Shown: positions 55,039 to 64,000, counted from the first letter of the stretch. The stretch is DNA of 64,000 bases from Blautia schinkii (GCF_013304825.1 NZ_JAAWUO010000014.1:1-64000); one strand, 5' to 3'. A program made the numbers and translations. Notes: a model not told the origin generated them from the letters alone.

Positions 55039-55067
55039 GCTGCCTCCGCTACACCACTGGAGGCAGC
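55039..55067 (-). other. Intergenic stem-loop between permease and binding-protein genes
   Basis: GCTGCCTCC and GGAGGCAGC pair perfectly around an 11-base loop. No T-run follows at once on the minus strand, so it is more likely an mRNA-stabilising or processing hairpin that lets the binding protein be made in excess. Confidence 0.6.
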
Positions 55068-55098
55068 TAACAATCGTATTGGGTTTCAAAAGTAATAT

Positions 55099-56106
55099 TT
55101 AGTTTTTCTTCATTGCTACTGCTTTTTTCACATCGCCGATGATATTCGGGAGAGCTACTGCTGCTACCAGAAGTACACCAATAATGAGAAGGATTACCTG
55201 TGCATTTACGTTCTTCTGTCCAAGACCAACTCGTAAACATACGATGATGAATGCGGAAATGATACCGCCGGCCAGATTACCTTTACCACCTGTAGAGGAG
55301 ATACCTCCGAATACTGCCATTGCGATGGCATCCATCTCAAATCCGTTACCGGTTGTTGTGTTTGCACCGTAAGAAGATGATACCAGGAACAGTGCACAAA
55401 GTCCGGACATAAGTCCCATAACTGTGTAGATGATGAAACGGATCTTCTCTACATGAACGCCTGCATAATAAGCTGCCACACGGTTTGTTCCGATCGCGTA
55501 GGTACGACGTCCGAATGTGCTCTTTCCAAGGAAAATTGCGAAGATCACACCAAGGATCAGTACCAGGAAAAGAATGTATGGAACATTTCCTACTTTTCCA
55601 CCGATAGCACGGAAACCGTCTGTGTTTGTGATCGCGATACTTCCGCCGGCTCCAAGTGTTACCTCAGCAATACCACGGAAGATGATCTGTGTTGCCAGTG
55701 TTACGATCATTGGAGGAAGCTCTTTGAAGCGGGTAAGGATAAATCCGTTAACCGCACCGCAGAGGCCGCCAACAACCAGTGCTGTAAGTGCTACTACAAT
55801 AAACGGAGCGTTTGTGTTGCAGACCATGCAGCTTAATGTTGCGGAGAGACACACGATCGCACCTACTGAAATATCAATTTCGCCTAATACCAGGATGTAC
55901 GCCATCGGGAACATCATGAATACCTCTGCAAGGTAAACCGGCATCTGACGAAGGACACTCTTCAGATTATAAAACTCAGAAAATGATGCGCAGAAAATAT
56001 TTACCAGGATAAAGAGAACGACCAGGATGCCTTCCCAACTGAATATGATGTGTTTCATCGGATTTTCCGGCACATTGTTAATACTTCTTCCAGATTTTCC
56101 AGCCAT
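55099..56106 (-). CDS. Sugar ABC transporter permease (RbsC/RhaQ type)
   Basis: 335 residues with 8-10 membrane helices. Conserved pieces are AYILVLGEIDISVGAIVCLS, LCGAVNGFILTRFKELPPMI, TLATQIIFRGIAEVTLG and MAVFGGISSTGGKGNLAGGI, the last being the family's permease signature. The first of these, GEIDISVG, is characteristic of ribose/rhamnose/AI-2 permeases. Three bases from the upstream permease gene, with which it forms a two-part channel. Confidence 0.92.
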   Translation of the reverse strand: MAGKSGRSINNVPENPMKHIIFSWEGILVVLFILVNIFCASFSEFYNLKSVLRQMPVYLAEVFMMFPMAYILVLGEIDISVGAIVCLSATLSCMVCNTNAPFIVVALTALVVGGLCGAVNGFILTRFKELPPMIVTLATQIIFRGIAEVTLGAGGSIAITNTDGFRAIGGKVGNVPYILFLVLILGVIFAIFLGKSTFGRRTYAIGTNRVAAYYAGVHVEKIRFIIYTVMGLMSGLCALFLVSSSYGANTTTGNGFEMDAIAMAVFGGISSTGGKGNLAGGIISAFIIVCLRVGLGQKNVNAQVILLIIGVLLVAAVALPNIIGDVKKAVAMKKN

Positions 56107-56109
56107 GAT

Positions 56110-57102
56110 TTACATCTCCCTTCCCTTTAATGCGTTTTTGTCTGCGATTCTCTGCAGGATAACATTGATCACAACTACTACCAGGATGATAACACCCTTG
56201 ATCATATTCTGCCACAGGGAACTGATACCTACAAGCGGAAGAGCTTTTGCGATCGTTGCAAGGATAATGGAACCAAGGAACGCACCAACTACTGTTCCAC
56301 GTCCACCACTCATGCTTACACCACCGATAACACAGGCTGCGATAACATCCATCTCACCGCCGTACTGCATATCAGGCATTGCAGAAGCATAAACAGATAC
56401 CTGAAGTGCTCCGCCAAGACCTGCGAGGAATCCCATGATCACATATACAAGAAGGTTGATATTCTTCGCATTGATACCGGAAACCTGAGCTGCACTTGCA
56501 TTACTTCCTACTGCATAGATTCTTCGTCCTGTTCTTGTCCATTTCATAAAGAAGAAGAATACCACATAGCATACGATAATTACCCAGATAACCTTGTTGA
56601 TTCCAAGGAAGTTGGTTGTTGCAAAATTTTTAAACTCACCAAGAGCTGCGGCACTTGCCCACTCACCACCGTGGGAAACAAGATAACCCATTGCTCTGTA
56701 GATGTACATAAAGCCCATGGTTGCAATGATTGGCGGTACGTTTGCTCTTGAGATCACAAGGCCTACAACAAGTCCGCAGGCAATACCGATTGCCATTGCA
56801 ATGATGAAAGCAAGTAATGTGCTTGTGATATGTCCGTATTTCAGCAGCATACCGATTGACATACCGGAAAGTGCCAAGGTTGACATAATGGAAATATCGA
56901 TTCCGCCTACCAGCATGACACATAACATACCAAGTGACATTACCATTGTTACTGCATTATTTTTCAGCATCTCCATGAGGGACTTCGGCGTAAGGAATGA
57001 CGGACTGATCACTGTGACAACTGCAAACAGCACGATCACGATAATTGCCAGCAGAGCCTCTCGGGAGCCTGTAATCTTCTTGATGACAGATTTCTTTTCC
57101 AT
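56110..57102 (-). CDS. Sugar ABC transporter permease (RbsC/RhaP type)
   Basis: 330 residues with 8-10 membrane helices. GMLCVMLVGGIDISIMSTLA, GLVVGLVISRANVPPIIATM, MGFMYIYRAMGYLVSHG and ACVIGGVSMSGGRGTVVGAF are the family marks. It is related to but distinct from the next gene, fitting a heterodimeric channel as in RhaPQ or LsrCD rather than the homodimeric RbsC. Its ATG overlaps the ATPase stop by one base. Confidence 0.92.
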   Translation of the reverse strand: MEKKSVIKKITGSREALLAIIVIVLFAVVTVISPSFLTPKSLMEMLKNNAVTMVMSLGMLCVMLVGGIDISIMSTLALSGMSIGMLLKYGHITSTLLAFIIAMAIGIACGLVVGLVISRANVPPIIATMGFMYIYRAMGYLVSHGGEWASAAALGEFKNFATTNFLGINKVIWVIIVCYVVFFFFMKWTRTGRRIYAVGSNASAAQVSGINAKNINLLVYVIMGFLAGLGGALQVSVYASAMPDMQYGGEMDVIAACVIGGVSMSGGRGTVVGAFLGSIILATIAKALPLVGISSLWQNMIKGVIILVVVVINVILQRIADKNALKGREM

Positions 57103-58607
57103 TATTTAGTCCCCTTTCCGGTGCTCTTTTCCATGGACAGCTCAAGGATTCCTTCCTGTGTAGCCTCTCCTCTATTCAGTTCACCTGTCTTACGGCCGTT
57201 GCACATAACGATAATACGGTCAGACATTCCAAGGATCTCAGGCATCTCGGAAGAGATAAGGATGATAGCATAGCCCTTCTTCGCAAGATCTCCCATGATC
57301 GCATAAATCTCGGCTTTCGCACCAACATCAACACCCTTTGTCGGCTCATCCATGATAACGACCTTCATTTCCTGAGCAAGCGCCTTGGCAACAACAACCT
57401 TCTGCTGGTTACCACCGGACAGTGAGCTTGCCGGCTGGAAGATATCAACAGCCTTGGTATCTACTTCCTCAAGAAGCTTCTTGGAAAGCTCTCTTTCTGC
57501 CTTCTCATCATTGAATCCGGATTTTGCATATTTGCTGATGATCGGAAGTGTTACGTTTCTTCCAAGTCCCCAGCTCATGACCAGACCCTGCTTCTGTCTG
57601 TCCTCAGGAAGAAGGATGATACCTTTTTCCATTGCTTCGGAAGGAGTCTTGATATAAACCTCTTTTCCCTCAAGGAAAACCTTTCCTTCGTCCGGACGGG
57701 TGATTCCGCTGACAGCTTCCATAACCTCTGTACGTCCTGCACCAACCAGACCGGTAAGACCTACGATCTCGCCTGCACGTACATTGAAGGAAACATCCTT
57801 GAAAAATCCTGTTCTGGAAAGATGTTCGATACGAAGCATCTCATCTCCCAGCTCAACCTCCGGCTTCGGGAACAGATCATTGATCTCACGTCCAACCATT
57901 GCTTTGATCAGATCTGCGTTTGTGATTCCGTTTACATCGTAGGTTCCGATATACTGTGAATCACGGAATACGGTAACTCTGGAAGCCAAACGGTACATAT
58001 CCTCAAAACGGTGGGAAATAAAGATAATGGAAACGCCATTCTCTTTCAGCTTGTCAACCAGTGTATAAAGCTTCTCAGACTCGTTTCTGGTAAGTGCTGC
58101 TGTCGGCTCATCCAGAATGATGATCTTTGCATTTGTGGAAAGTGCCTTGGCGATCTCAACCATCTGCTGCTGTGCAACGGAAAGTGTACCCATCTCTGCT
58201 GTTGCATCGAAATCTGCATCCAGCTCACCTAAGTACTTGTTCGCCTCCTGGTTCATCTCTTTCCACTGGATCATATGATGTTTGATGATCTCATGACCCA
58301 TAAAAATATTTTCTGCAACTGTAAGGTGCGGATATGATGTCGGATGCTGATATACGGCTGCAATACCTGCCTCCTGGGCATCCTTCGGACCTTTGAAGTC
58401 AACCTTCTGTCCATTCAGGAACATCTCACCCTCTTCTGCTTTATGTACTCCGGTAATAACCTTGATAAACGTAGATTTACCAGCACCATTCTCACCCATC
58501 AGCGCGTGAACCTCGCCAGGCTTGAGCTGGAACTGTACATTATTCAGAGCTTTGACACCGGGGAATATCTTCGTAATACCTTTTAATTCAAGAACATATT
58601 CTGACAC
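57102..58607 (-). CDS. Sugar ABC transporter ATP-binding protein, double ATPase (RbsA/RhaT type)
   Basis: 501 residues from a GTG (VSEYVLELKG) nine bases after GGAGG; the longer frame has no site. Two ATPase halves. The first has Walker A GENGAGKSTFIKV and signature LSVAQQQMVEIAKAL, with Walker B IIILDEPTAALT. The second lacks a good Walker A (TGLVGAGRTEVMEAV) but has LSGGNQQKVVVAKAL and VIMDEPTKGVDVG. This one-active-one-degenerate layout is normal for the family. First gene of the transporter operon. Confidence 0.93.
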   Translation of the reverse strand: MSEYVLELKGITKIFPGVKALNNVQFQLKPGEVHALMGENGAGKSTFIKVITGVHKAEEGEMFLNGQKVDFKGPKDAQEAGIAAVYQHPTSYPHLTVAENIFMGHEIIKHHMIQWKEMNQEANKYLGELDADFDATAEMGTLSVAQQQMVEIAKALSTNAKIIILDEPTAALTRNESEKLYTLVDKLKENGVSIIFISHRFEDMYRLASRVTVFRDSQYIGTYDVNGITNADLIKAMVGREINDLFPKPEVELGDEMLRIEHLSRTGFFKDVSFNVRAGEIVGLTGLVGAGRTEVMEAVSGITRPDEGKVFLEGKEVYIKTPSEAMEKGIILLPEDRQKQGLVMSWGLGRNVTLPIISKYAKSGFNDEKAERELSKKLLEEVDTKAVDIFQPASSLSGGNQQKVVVAKALAQEMKVVIMDEPTKGVDVGAKAEIYAIMGDLAKKGYAIILISSEMPEILGMSDRIIVMCNGRKTGELNRGEATQEGILELSMEKSTGKGTK

Positions 58608-58765
58608 GGCTCTTTCTCCTCCCTTTCCCTTAATCTGATTATATTCTATCATCCGGCCCACAGGTTGATAATGGGAATATTTTTGGATAAGGGTAAAATA
58701 TTCTTCTTTTCCCTGTAAAATATTACTCATAAACCATTGCCACATTCTCGTATTTCTATATACTT

Positions 58766-58793
58766 TATGCTATAATAGTAACGTTGACGTTAC
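58766..58793 (+). promoter_or_regulatory. Promoter with perfect inverted repeat before the YesN/YesM pair
   Basis: An extended -10, TGCTATAAT (58768-58776), is followed at once by GTAACG-TTGA-CGTTAC (58778-58793), a perfect 6-4-6 inverted repeat at the expected transcript start. The position suits a repressor operator. The transporter promoter must lie nearby on the other strand. Confidence 0.55.
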
Positions 58794-58872
58794 AGTTTTC
58801 TGTGAATATAAACAGAACTTTAAACGTCCGATTTACAAAGCTATGAAGCTATGCTCGATTGGAGAATTGTAT

Positions 58873-60438
58873 ATGAAATTACTGATCGTTGATGACGAAG
58901 AACTTACTCGTACCGGATTGATCTCATCTATTGACTGGGATTCTCTGGGAATTACCGAGATCCTTCAGGCAGACGATGGTGTGAATGGACTGGAAATGGC
59001 CAGACTGTATAAACCTGAGATCATTCTCTGCGATGTTCGGATGCCGCGGATGACAGGCATTGCCATGCTGGAACGACTGGAGAAATTCCTGCCGGACAGT
59101 ATCCCTATCTTTATGAGCGGATATTCTGACAAAGAGTATCTGAAAGCTGCCATCAAATTAAAAGCCGTCAATTACATCGAAAAACCTCTGCATCCCGAAG
59201 AAGTACGGGCTGCAGTTCTTGAAGCAGAAACTCTTTACAAGCAAAAGCTCCGCTCCCATCGTGGCGAAGCGATCCATTCCCAGGAAATCGCTACCCGGCT
59301 GGCACAGCAGCTGACGCTTCCCCCTTCCGGCAGCACCAGGATCGCAGATCTCTGTCTGGAGCTGGAACAGCCGGAGCTTCTTGAACCCGGTATGAATTTT
59401 ACTTCTGTAATTGTGAAGCTTAATGAATCTGTGGAAGCCTCCGGTATTTTCCTGGAAGATCTCCTGACTGACATTTCCCGTTTTCTGGAACATTATCATC
59501 TGAAATGTCTTTTTGTGGAAAAAAGAGTTCAGTATCTGGTTCACCATATATATGGAACAAATGCTCTTTCCCCGGCAACACTTTCCGCAGTAGGAAGCTA
59601 TATTTCCAGACAGTATGACAGCTGCGGAAAGCATCTGATCGCAGCCGGAACTACCGTAACAGATATTTCCAGGGTTTATCAATCCTATGCTTCCGCCGTG
59701 ATTCTTCTGCAGAACTGCTTTTTCTTTCCGGAAAAAACATTTCTCACAGAAAATATCATAACCCAGCTACCTTCAAAAGGGCCGGTTCCGGACTCCCTGC
59801 AGTCACCGGAAAATACCTTTTCCAACTATCTCCTGGCCGGCGAGGAAGAACACTGTGCTCAGTTTCTTGAAGAGCTTTTCCGGTATTACAGCTGCAATCA
59901 CACATTTATTCCTAATCAGATCCGTGATCTTTATTACCAGCTGTTTAATGCACTTTCAGCTTCCCGTAAAAAAAATCAGGTAGGATCGGAGCTTCATGAA
60001 AAACAGGACCTGATCGTGGATACTCTGAACAACGCCTTTACCTACGAAGAGCTTCACAAAGCTCTGAAAGAAAAAACCGCCCGGTATTTTGAAGATTCCA
60101 AAAATTCCCAGCCGGAAAATTCCACGATCTTTATGATCAAGGATTACATCAGCCGGAACTACATGAACGATACTCTTTCCGTAAAAGATATCAGCGGACA
60201 TGTATACCTTTCCACCTCTTATGTATGCACCTTTTTCAAAAGTGAGACCGGACAGACTCTCAATCAATATCTGACGGAGTACCGGATGGAAAAGGCCAAG
60301 CAGCTGCTTTCCGATCCCAGATACAAGATTTCCGAGATTTCTTCCAAGGTAGGCTATACGGATGGCAATTACTTCGGAAAAAGCTTCAAAAAATACTCCG
60401 GCTTTTCCCCTTCTGAATACCGGGAGAAAATGTCATGA
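58873..60438 (+). CDS. YesN-type response regulator with AraC DNA-binding domain
   Basis: 521 residues from the ATG of MKLLIVDDEE; the ATG ten codons earlier lacks a site, while GGAG lies in front of this one. The receiver domain has phospho-acceptor Asp54 in EIILCDVRMPRM. A long middle follows, then a C-terminal AraC domain (about 420-521) with ISGHVYLSTSYVCTFFKSET and ISSKVGYTDGNYFGKSFKK. Overlaps the kinase gene by four bases. Divergent from the sugar transporter, so it is its likely activator. Confidence 0.93.
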   Translation: MKLLIVDDEELTRTGLISSIDWDSLGITEILQADDGVNGLEMARLYKPEIILCDVRMPRMTGIAMLERLEKFLPDSIPIFMSGYSDKEYLKAAIKLKAVNYIEKPLHPEEVRAAVLEAETLYKQKLRSHRGEAIHSQEIATRLAQQLTLPPSGSTRIADLCLELEQPELLEPGMNFTSVIVKLNESVEASGIFLEDLLTDISRFLEHYHLKCLFVEKRVQYLVHHIYGTNALSPATLSAVGSYISRQYDSCGKHLIAAGTTVTDISRVYQSYASAVILLQNCFFFPEKTFLTENIITQLPSKGPVPDSLQSPENTFSNYLLAGEEEHCAQFLEELFRYYSCNHTFIPNQIRDLYYQLFNALSASRKKNQVGSELHEKQDLIVDTLNNAFTYEELHKALKEKTARYFEDSKNSQPENSTIFMIKDYISRNYMNDTLSVKDISGHVYLSTSYVCTFFKSETGQTLNQYLTEYRMEKAKQLLSDPRYKISEISSKVGYTDGNYFGKSFKKYSGFSPSEYREKMS

Positions 60439-62258
60439 GGGCCCTCTGGCGCCGTTTCAAAAACGGCTACCTGAATCTAAGCCTGCAGACCAAATTCACC
60501 ATTGCCCTGATCAGCATTGTGGTAGTTCCTGCATTTCTTACTGTCTTTCTTTTTTATGGAAGACTTTATAGCATGGTGGTTTCCAATACCATCCGGCAGG
60601 AACAGGACGCCTCCGCAAAAACTGCCCCTCTGATCGAACGGACTATGGAGACGATTCTTGCAACCACCCGGAATATTACAGGACAGAATTTTTTTCAGGA
60701 GCTTTTTTATATGCCGGTCAGCGATTCAGCAGAAGAGCTTGCCACCTCCAACCATGCCATTGATTTTAAAAATGCCCTTCAGCGTCTGACCACAGATTCC
60801 ATTGTTACCGATGTACGGATCTATGTAGATTTTCCTGATGATCTGAAAGAACTGGATACTTATCCCAACACTGAGAATATCCTTGCTCCCTTAAGTCAGG
60901 CGAAAGGTACCTACTGGTACGGTATCTTTCAGGGAAACCGGAACGCCCAGGAAATGTTCTGTCCTTCCTTTTATCTAGGCTCCAGGGAAAAAAAGAATTA
61001 TGGTGATATGGCATATATCTGCCCTTTAAGCCTTTATTATCACTCCACTGCCTATAAGGCTTATCTTGCAGTGTATTATTCCGATGACAAGCTTACCTCC
61101 ATTCTTTCCGACAATCTATCTCTGGAAGGAAGTGTTTCATATATTGTAAACGAACGTGATGCCATTGTTGCCACCTCAGATCCGTCATTATCCGGAATCT
61201 ACCAGCTGGATTACGACACCATCAAGGCTTCCTTTATGTCTTCCAATAACTTCATTGAGCGGAACATTCTGGACACAAAGGTTTATGCCGGTTTTTACAG
61301 TATTTCCAATACGGACTGGTTTATGGTAACGGTCCTGCCTTCACCACCGCTGATCCATGCGAGCAACCGGCTGATGATCCAGATTGCGCTTATCTACGCC
61401 GTTTTTCTGGTTCTGGCACTTATTTTTGCCAACGTGCTGGCTCATTCCATTACCGGAAGACTCTCTTCTGTGATCCGGCAGATGCAGACCGTCCGCCACG
61501 GCCCGCCTACTCCCATGGACAGCCCTTCTGCCCATGATGAGATCGGTGATCTGATTGACACCTACAACTATATGACCCGAAAAATGGATGAGCTGATGAA
61601 AACGCAGGCAAAGGCCGCCGAAGATCTCCGGATCGCGGAATTTAACTCCCTCCAGGCACAGATCAATCCACATTTTCTTTATAACACCATGGATATGATC
61701 AACTGGATGGCACTGCAGGGACAGACTGATGAGATCAGTCACGCTGTGCAGAGTCTTTCCCGTTTTTATAAGCTGACCCTGAGCCGCCAAAAAGGAATCT
61801 CTACCATTGCAAGGGAGCTGGAGCATGTAACCATCTACGTGCAACTCCAGAATATGCGCTACCATGACAGCATTGAGCTGATCACAGATATCCCGGATGA
61901 GCTTTCAGAATACCAGATCCCGAAGCTGACTCTTCAGCCCGTTGTGGAGAATTCCATTCTTCACGGAATCCTGGAAAAAGAATCCAAGTCCGGTACGATC
62001 GTAATTACAGGATGGATGGAAAATGAAGATGTTGTTCTTCTTGTTTCTGATGATGGTGTTGGAATTCCACCTGAGATCCTTTCCACTATTCTCTCCGGAA
62101 ACGGAAACAGCCAGTCCGGAGGCACAAATATTGCTGTTTATAATACGCACCGGAGACTTCAGATCCTTTACGGAAATGATTACGGACTTACTTATTCCAG
62201 CAAGCCTGGAGAGGGGACGGAGGTTGAGATCCGTTTCCCTGCACATCGCGAAAAGTAA
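60435..62258 (+). CDS. YesM-type sensor histidine kinase
   Basis: 607 residues. Helix 1 at about 17-42 (FTIALISIVVVPAFLTVFLF), an extracellular sensor to about 305, helix 2 (IALIYAVFLVLALIFANVLA), and HAMP. The phospho-acceptor His is in LQAQINPHFLYNT near 405, the N box is PVVENSILHG near 501, and the G boxes are SDDGVGIPPE and GTEVEIRF near the end. A second YesM/YesN system in the window, separate from that at 5697-8934. Confidence 0.93.
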   Translation: MRALWRRFKNGYLNLSLQTKFTIALISIVVVPAFLTVFLFYGRLYSMVVSNTIRQEQDASAKTAPLIERTMETILATTRNITGQNFFQELFYMPVSDSAEELATSNHAIDFKNALQRLTTDSIVTDVRIYVDFPDDLKELDTYPNTENILAPLSQAKGTYWYGIFQGNRNAQEMFCPSFYLGSREKKNYGDMAYICPLSLYYHSTAYKAYLAVYYSDDKLTSILSDNLSLEGSVSYIVNERDAIVATSDPSLSGIYQLDYDTIKASFMSSNNFIERNILDTKVYAGFYSISNTDWFMVTVLPSPPLIHASNRLMIQIALIYAVFLVLALIFANVLAHSITGRLSSVIRQMQTVRHGPPTPMDSPSAHDEIGDLIDTYNYMTRKMDELMKTQAKAAEDLRIAEFNSLQAQINPHFLYNTMDMINWMALQGQTDEISHAVQSLSRFYKLTLSRQKGISTIARELEHVTIYVQLQNMRYHDSIELITDIPDELSEYQIPKLTLQPVVENSILHGILEKESKSGTIVITGWMENEDVVLLVSDDGVGIPPEILSTILSGNGNSQSGGTNIAVYNTHRRLQILYGNDYGLTYSSKPGEGTEVEIRFPAHREK

Positions 62259-62350
62259 TTTACAGACTTTTTATATAGATACTTTTCCTGTCCTTTAAAA
62301 TACAAAACGTTCCAGAAAAATCTATATTCAGAAATGAGGTATGACATTAT

Positions 62351-62734
62351 ATGAATACACAGCCAGCTGCACTTTTATATAATTTTAATGATCCTGAACG
62401 TCTTCGCCAAATCCGCCGCTATCTGAACCGACAGAAGGTTAAGACACGAATCATCACAGCACCCGAATTTCTTCATCCACTGGGATATCTTTTTGAGATT
62501 CCGGGATTTCAGCCCTCTTCCCGGTTTAATCTGGGAAGCAATTTCACCGATGAAATGATCGTACTGAAGGATTTTTCCAGTGAACAGATGGATGATTTTC
62601 TTGCTTTTTTCCGTGAAAACCAGATTCCCTCTGTTGCACTGAAGGCCATGCTCACACCTGTAACTCAGCACTGGTCTTCCATTCAGCTGCATAATGAGCT
62701 TTCCATGGAGCATACACTTATGCATAAAAAATAA
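62351..62734 (+). CDS. DUF3783 domain protein
   Basis: 127 residues, small and soluble. The conserved block near the end reads SVALKAMLTPVTQHWSSIQL and is followed by HNELSMEHTLM, typical of DUF3783, a family almost confined to Clostridia. Its start NTQPAALLYNFND also fits. Function unknown. It stands 92 bases after the kinase gene, possibly co-transcribed with it. Confidence 0.85.
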   Translation: MNTQPAALLYNFNDPERLRQIRRYLNRQKVKTRIITAPEFLHPLGYLFEIPGFQPSSRFNLGSNFTDEMIVLKDFSSEQMDDFLAFFRENQIPSVALKAMLTPVTQHWSSIQLHNELSMEHTLMHKK

Positions 62735-62757
62735 AAATTCAAAGCTTTGATCTGCCG

Positions 62758-62795
62758 AATCTGCCAGCTGCATTTCCGGCAGATTTTTTATTTTT
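62758..62795 (+). terminator. Terminator after the DUF3783 gene
   Basis: AATCTGCC pairs with GGCAGATT around a 12-base loop, followed by TTTTA and more T. Confidence 0.85.
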
Positions 62796-62801
62796 CCAAT
62801 G

Positions 62802-62835
62802 AAAAAGGAGACCGCTCCGCGCAGTCTCCTTTTTT
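62802..62835 (-). terminator. Terminator of the isomerase operon
   Basis: AAAAAGGAGAC pairs with GTCTCCTTTTT around CGCTCCGCGCA; on the minus strand it ends in TTTTT, 35 bases after the isomerase stop. Confidence 0.9.
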
Positions 62836-62869
62836 GAATATGTTTTAGGTTGAATATATAAGAAAGAAT

Positions 62870-64000
62870 TTATCTTGTCACGATATCTACCGGTACGTTA
62901 AAGATTTTTGCAACCTTCAGGATCGTATCGATGTGTCTTCCTGTAGCAGCTGCCATATGATGTGTCGGGCCAGCCTCACTCCAACGGTTAACAAACTCTC
63001 TTGCTCCGCATGTGAAGCGTGTTCTCATGTTTGTATCACCGAAGGAAAGGATTGGTCCTTCCTCGTTTACGCCCTCAGCTACAACGAATTTGAAGTTTCC
63101 GTCTTTATCCTGAGTGATTGCAAGGTAGGTCACCGGACCTGTGTACGGATAGAACTGTGTCAAATATCCGCCACCTGTTTTGCCATGGAATACTTTTACG
63201 ATCTTCATGGTTGGCTTCTTGTCAGAGATGTCAGCGTCGCCGCTTCCGGAATGTCCGATGATGCAGATATCATCATTGAAGTCAATGGAGTACATCTCAG
63301 AAAGCTGACCTGTACCGGAAATTGTCTTTAAGATACTCATTGCCATGGCAACCTTCATGTCACCCTCTACAGCACATGCAGTACCCTGTTTGATCAGCAT
63401 GGAGAATGCCGGGATCAGCATACTGTCAAGGACACCTGCTTTACCCTGTGCAAATCCATCGTAATGGGAAGCGATCATTCCAAGATGCTCGTCTTTTACC
63501 CATTTCTCAAAAGCAACAACGTATTTAGCCATATCCCATACTTTCTCGATTGTGCCGCCGCCCTCAATATCGAATGTATCAAGGATATCCTGTGCCTTTG
63601 CACGGATTGCTTCCTCGTCTGTGATATCATCAGCGATCGCCCACATCTTCTCCCAGTCGAACTGTTTTGTGTAGAGGAACATTCTGTTATAGAGGTTTGT
63701 CTCATCAATATACAGATCCATCATACCCGGATATGGTCTTCCGATCTGTGCAATGTTAGTCTCACGGAATCTTCTTCTTACCTGAGCAGCCTTGCACCAG
63801 TCTTCGATCTCAGCCTGAACTGCAGGATCTCCGCCTTCTACAACGCCTGTGATAACCGCATGTCTCTTGCCTGCTCTCTCAAGGTCAGCAACTGCCTCGC
63901 CTACAGCACCGCATGCATAGCCTTCACCCAGCCAGGAGGCAATGTCAGTGTGCTCATAATCCAGCGCTTTGATCTTCTGAACGTTTACAAGAACAACCGG
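62870..64000 (-). CDS. L-fucose/L-arabinose isomerase family protein, 5' end beyond window
   Basis: 376 residues are visible; the frame is open to the right edge with no start, so the gene is partial. The visible N-terminal part reads PVVLVNVQKIKALDYEHTDI, then WLGEGYACGAVGEAV; later come GTACAVEGDMKVAMAM, HSGSGDADI and EAGPTHHMAAATGRHI. The Glu in CAVEGDM and the His in GPTHHMA fit the metal site of the ketol isomerase fold. It probably converts an aldose to a ketose. The substrate cannot be fixed here; the nearby rhamnose-type importer suggests a deoxy- or pentose sugar. Confidence 0.85.
   Translation of the reverse strand, partial: PVVLVNVQKIKALDYEHTDIASWLGEGYACGAVGEAVADLERAGKRHAVITGVVEGGDPAVQAEIEDWCKAAQVRRRFRETNIAQIGRPYPGMMDLYIDETNLYNRMFLYTKQFDWEKMWAIADDITDEEAIRAKAQDILDTFDIEGGGTIEKVWDMAKYVVAFEKWVKDEHLGMIASHYDGFAQGKAGVLDSMLIPAFSMLIKQGTACAVEGDMKVAMAMSILKTISGTGQLSEMYSIDFNDDICIIGHSGSGDADISDKKPTMKIVKVFHGKTGGGYLTQFYPYTGPVTYLAITQDKDGNFKFVVAEGVNEEGPILSFGDTNMRTRFTCGAREFVNRWSEAGPTHHMAAATGRHIDTILKVAKIFNVPVDIVTR

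Noticed and set aside
1-64000. CRISPR arrays, tRNA or rRNA genes, prophage
   Set aside because: I saw no regularly spaced direct repeats, no tRNA cloverleaf or rRNA-like stretches, and no phage structural genes on either strand.

Overview
The window looks like a chromosomal segment of a gut Lachnospiraceae bacterium, probably Blautia-like. This rests on gene content and gene style: strong AGGAGG ribosome sites, a Trp T-box, two-subunit iron-sulfur serine dehydratase, YesM/YesN two-component pairs beside sugar ABC transporters, DUF3783, DUF2284 and TraX. The genus is inferred, not proven. No rRNA, tRNA, CRISPR array or phage is visible.

Layout, left to right. (1) 1-1286: the start of an IS607-type element, which cuts the 3' end of an AAA-ATPase gene of the ATPase/PD-(D/E)XK type. 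(2) 1389-2287: a LysR gene broken by one frameshift. (3) 2455-11340, minus strand: a rhamnoside-use locus with a cytoplasmic GH78 rhamnosidase, a YesM/YesN sensor-regulator pair, a sugar-binding protein and two permeases. (4) 11547-19880, minus strand: Fe-alcohol dehydrogenase, class III aminotransferase, cytidylate-kinase-like protein, polar amino acid ABC transporter, PucR regulator and OFA-type MFS carrier. I read this as a candidate amino-nitrogen scavenging system. (5) 20128-23268: a hybrid histidine kinase and a membrane 'diguanylate cyclase' whose GGDEF core is deleted. (6) 23441-28103: DUF2284 protein, LysR regulator, and a divergent serine carrier plus serine dehydratase operon. (7) 28139-31207: remnant of an alarmone synthetase, GlnB, Amt and TraX. 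(8) 31447-38711: NADH pyrophosphatase, glycogen phosphorylase, AraC regulator, Fe-alcohol dehydrogenase and aldehyde dehydrogenase. (9) 38777-44578: an Rpn-nuclease remnant, then ethanolamine genes eutA-eutB-eutC and an APC permease, with no microcompartment genes. (10) 44860-51949: a complete trpEGDCFBA operon behind a Trp T-box. (11) 52045-53720: a small alarmone synthetase, divergent from trp, and an AraC regulator. (12) 53934-62258: a ribose/rhamnose-type ABC transporter and a divergent YesN/YesM pair. (13) 62351-64000: a DUF3783 protein and a fucose/arabinose-isomerase-family gene cut by the right edge.

The most unusual regulatory signal is one architecture at four nitrogen operons (amino acid ABC, amt-glnB, eutABC, APC permease). 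In each, the leader contains an intrinsic terminator whose 5' arm overlaps a small hairpin with a six-base loop of the form AAMGGM. The stem bases differ between sites but keep pairing. This resembles the RNA sites of ANTAR antiterminators such as EutV, but no ANTAR gene is in the window. Together with GlnB/Amt and the aminotransferase/ADH operon, it suggests a linked nitrogen regulon.
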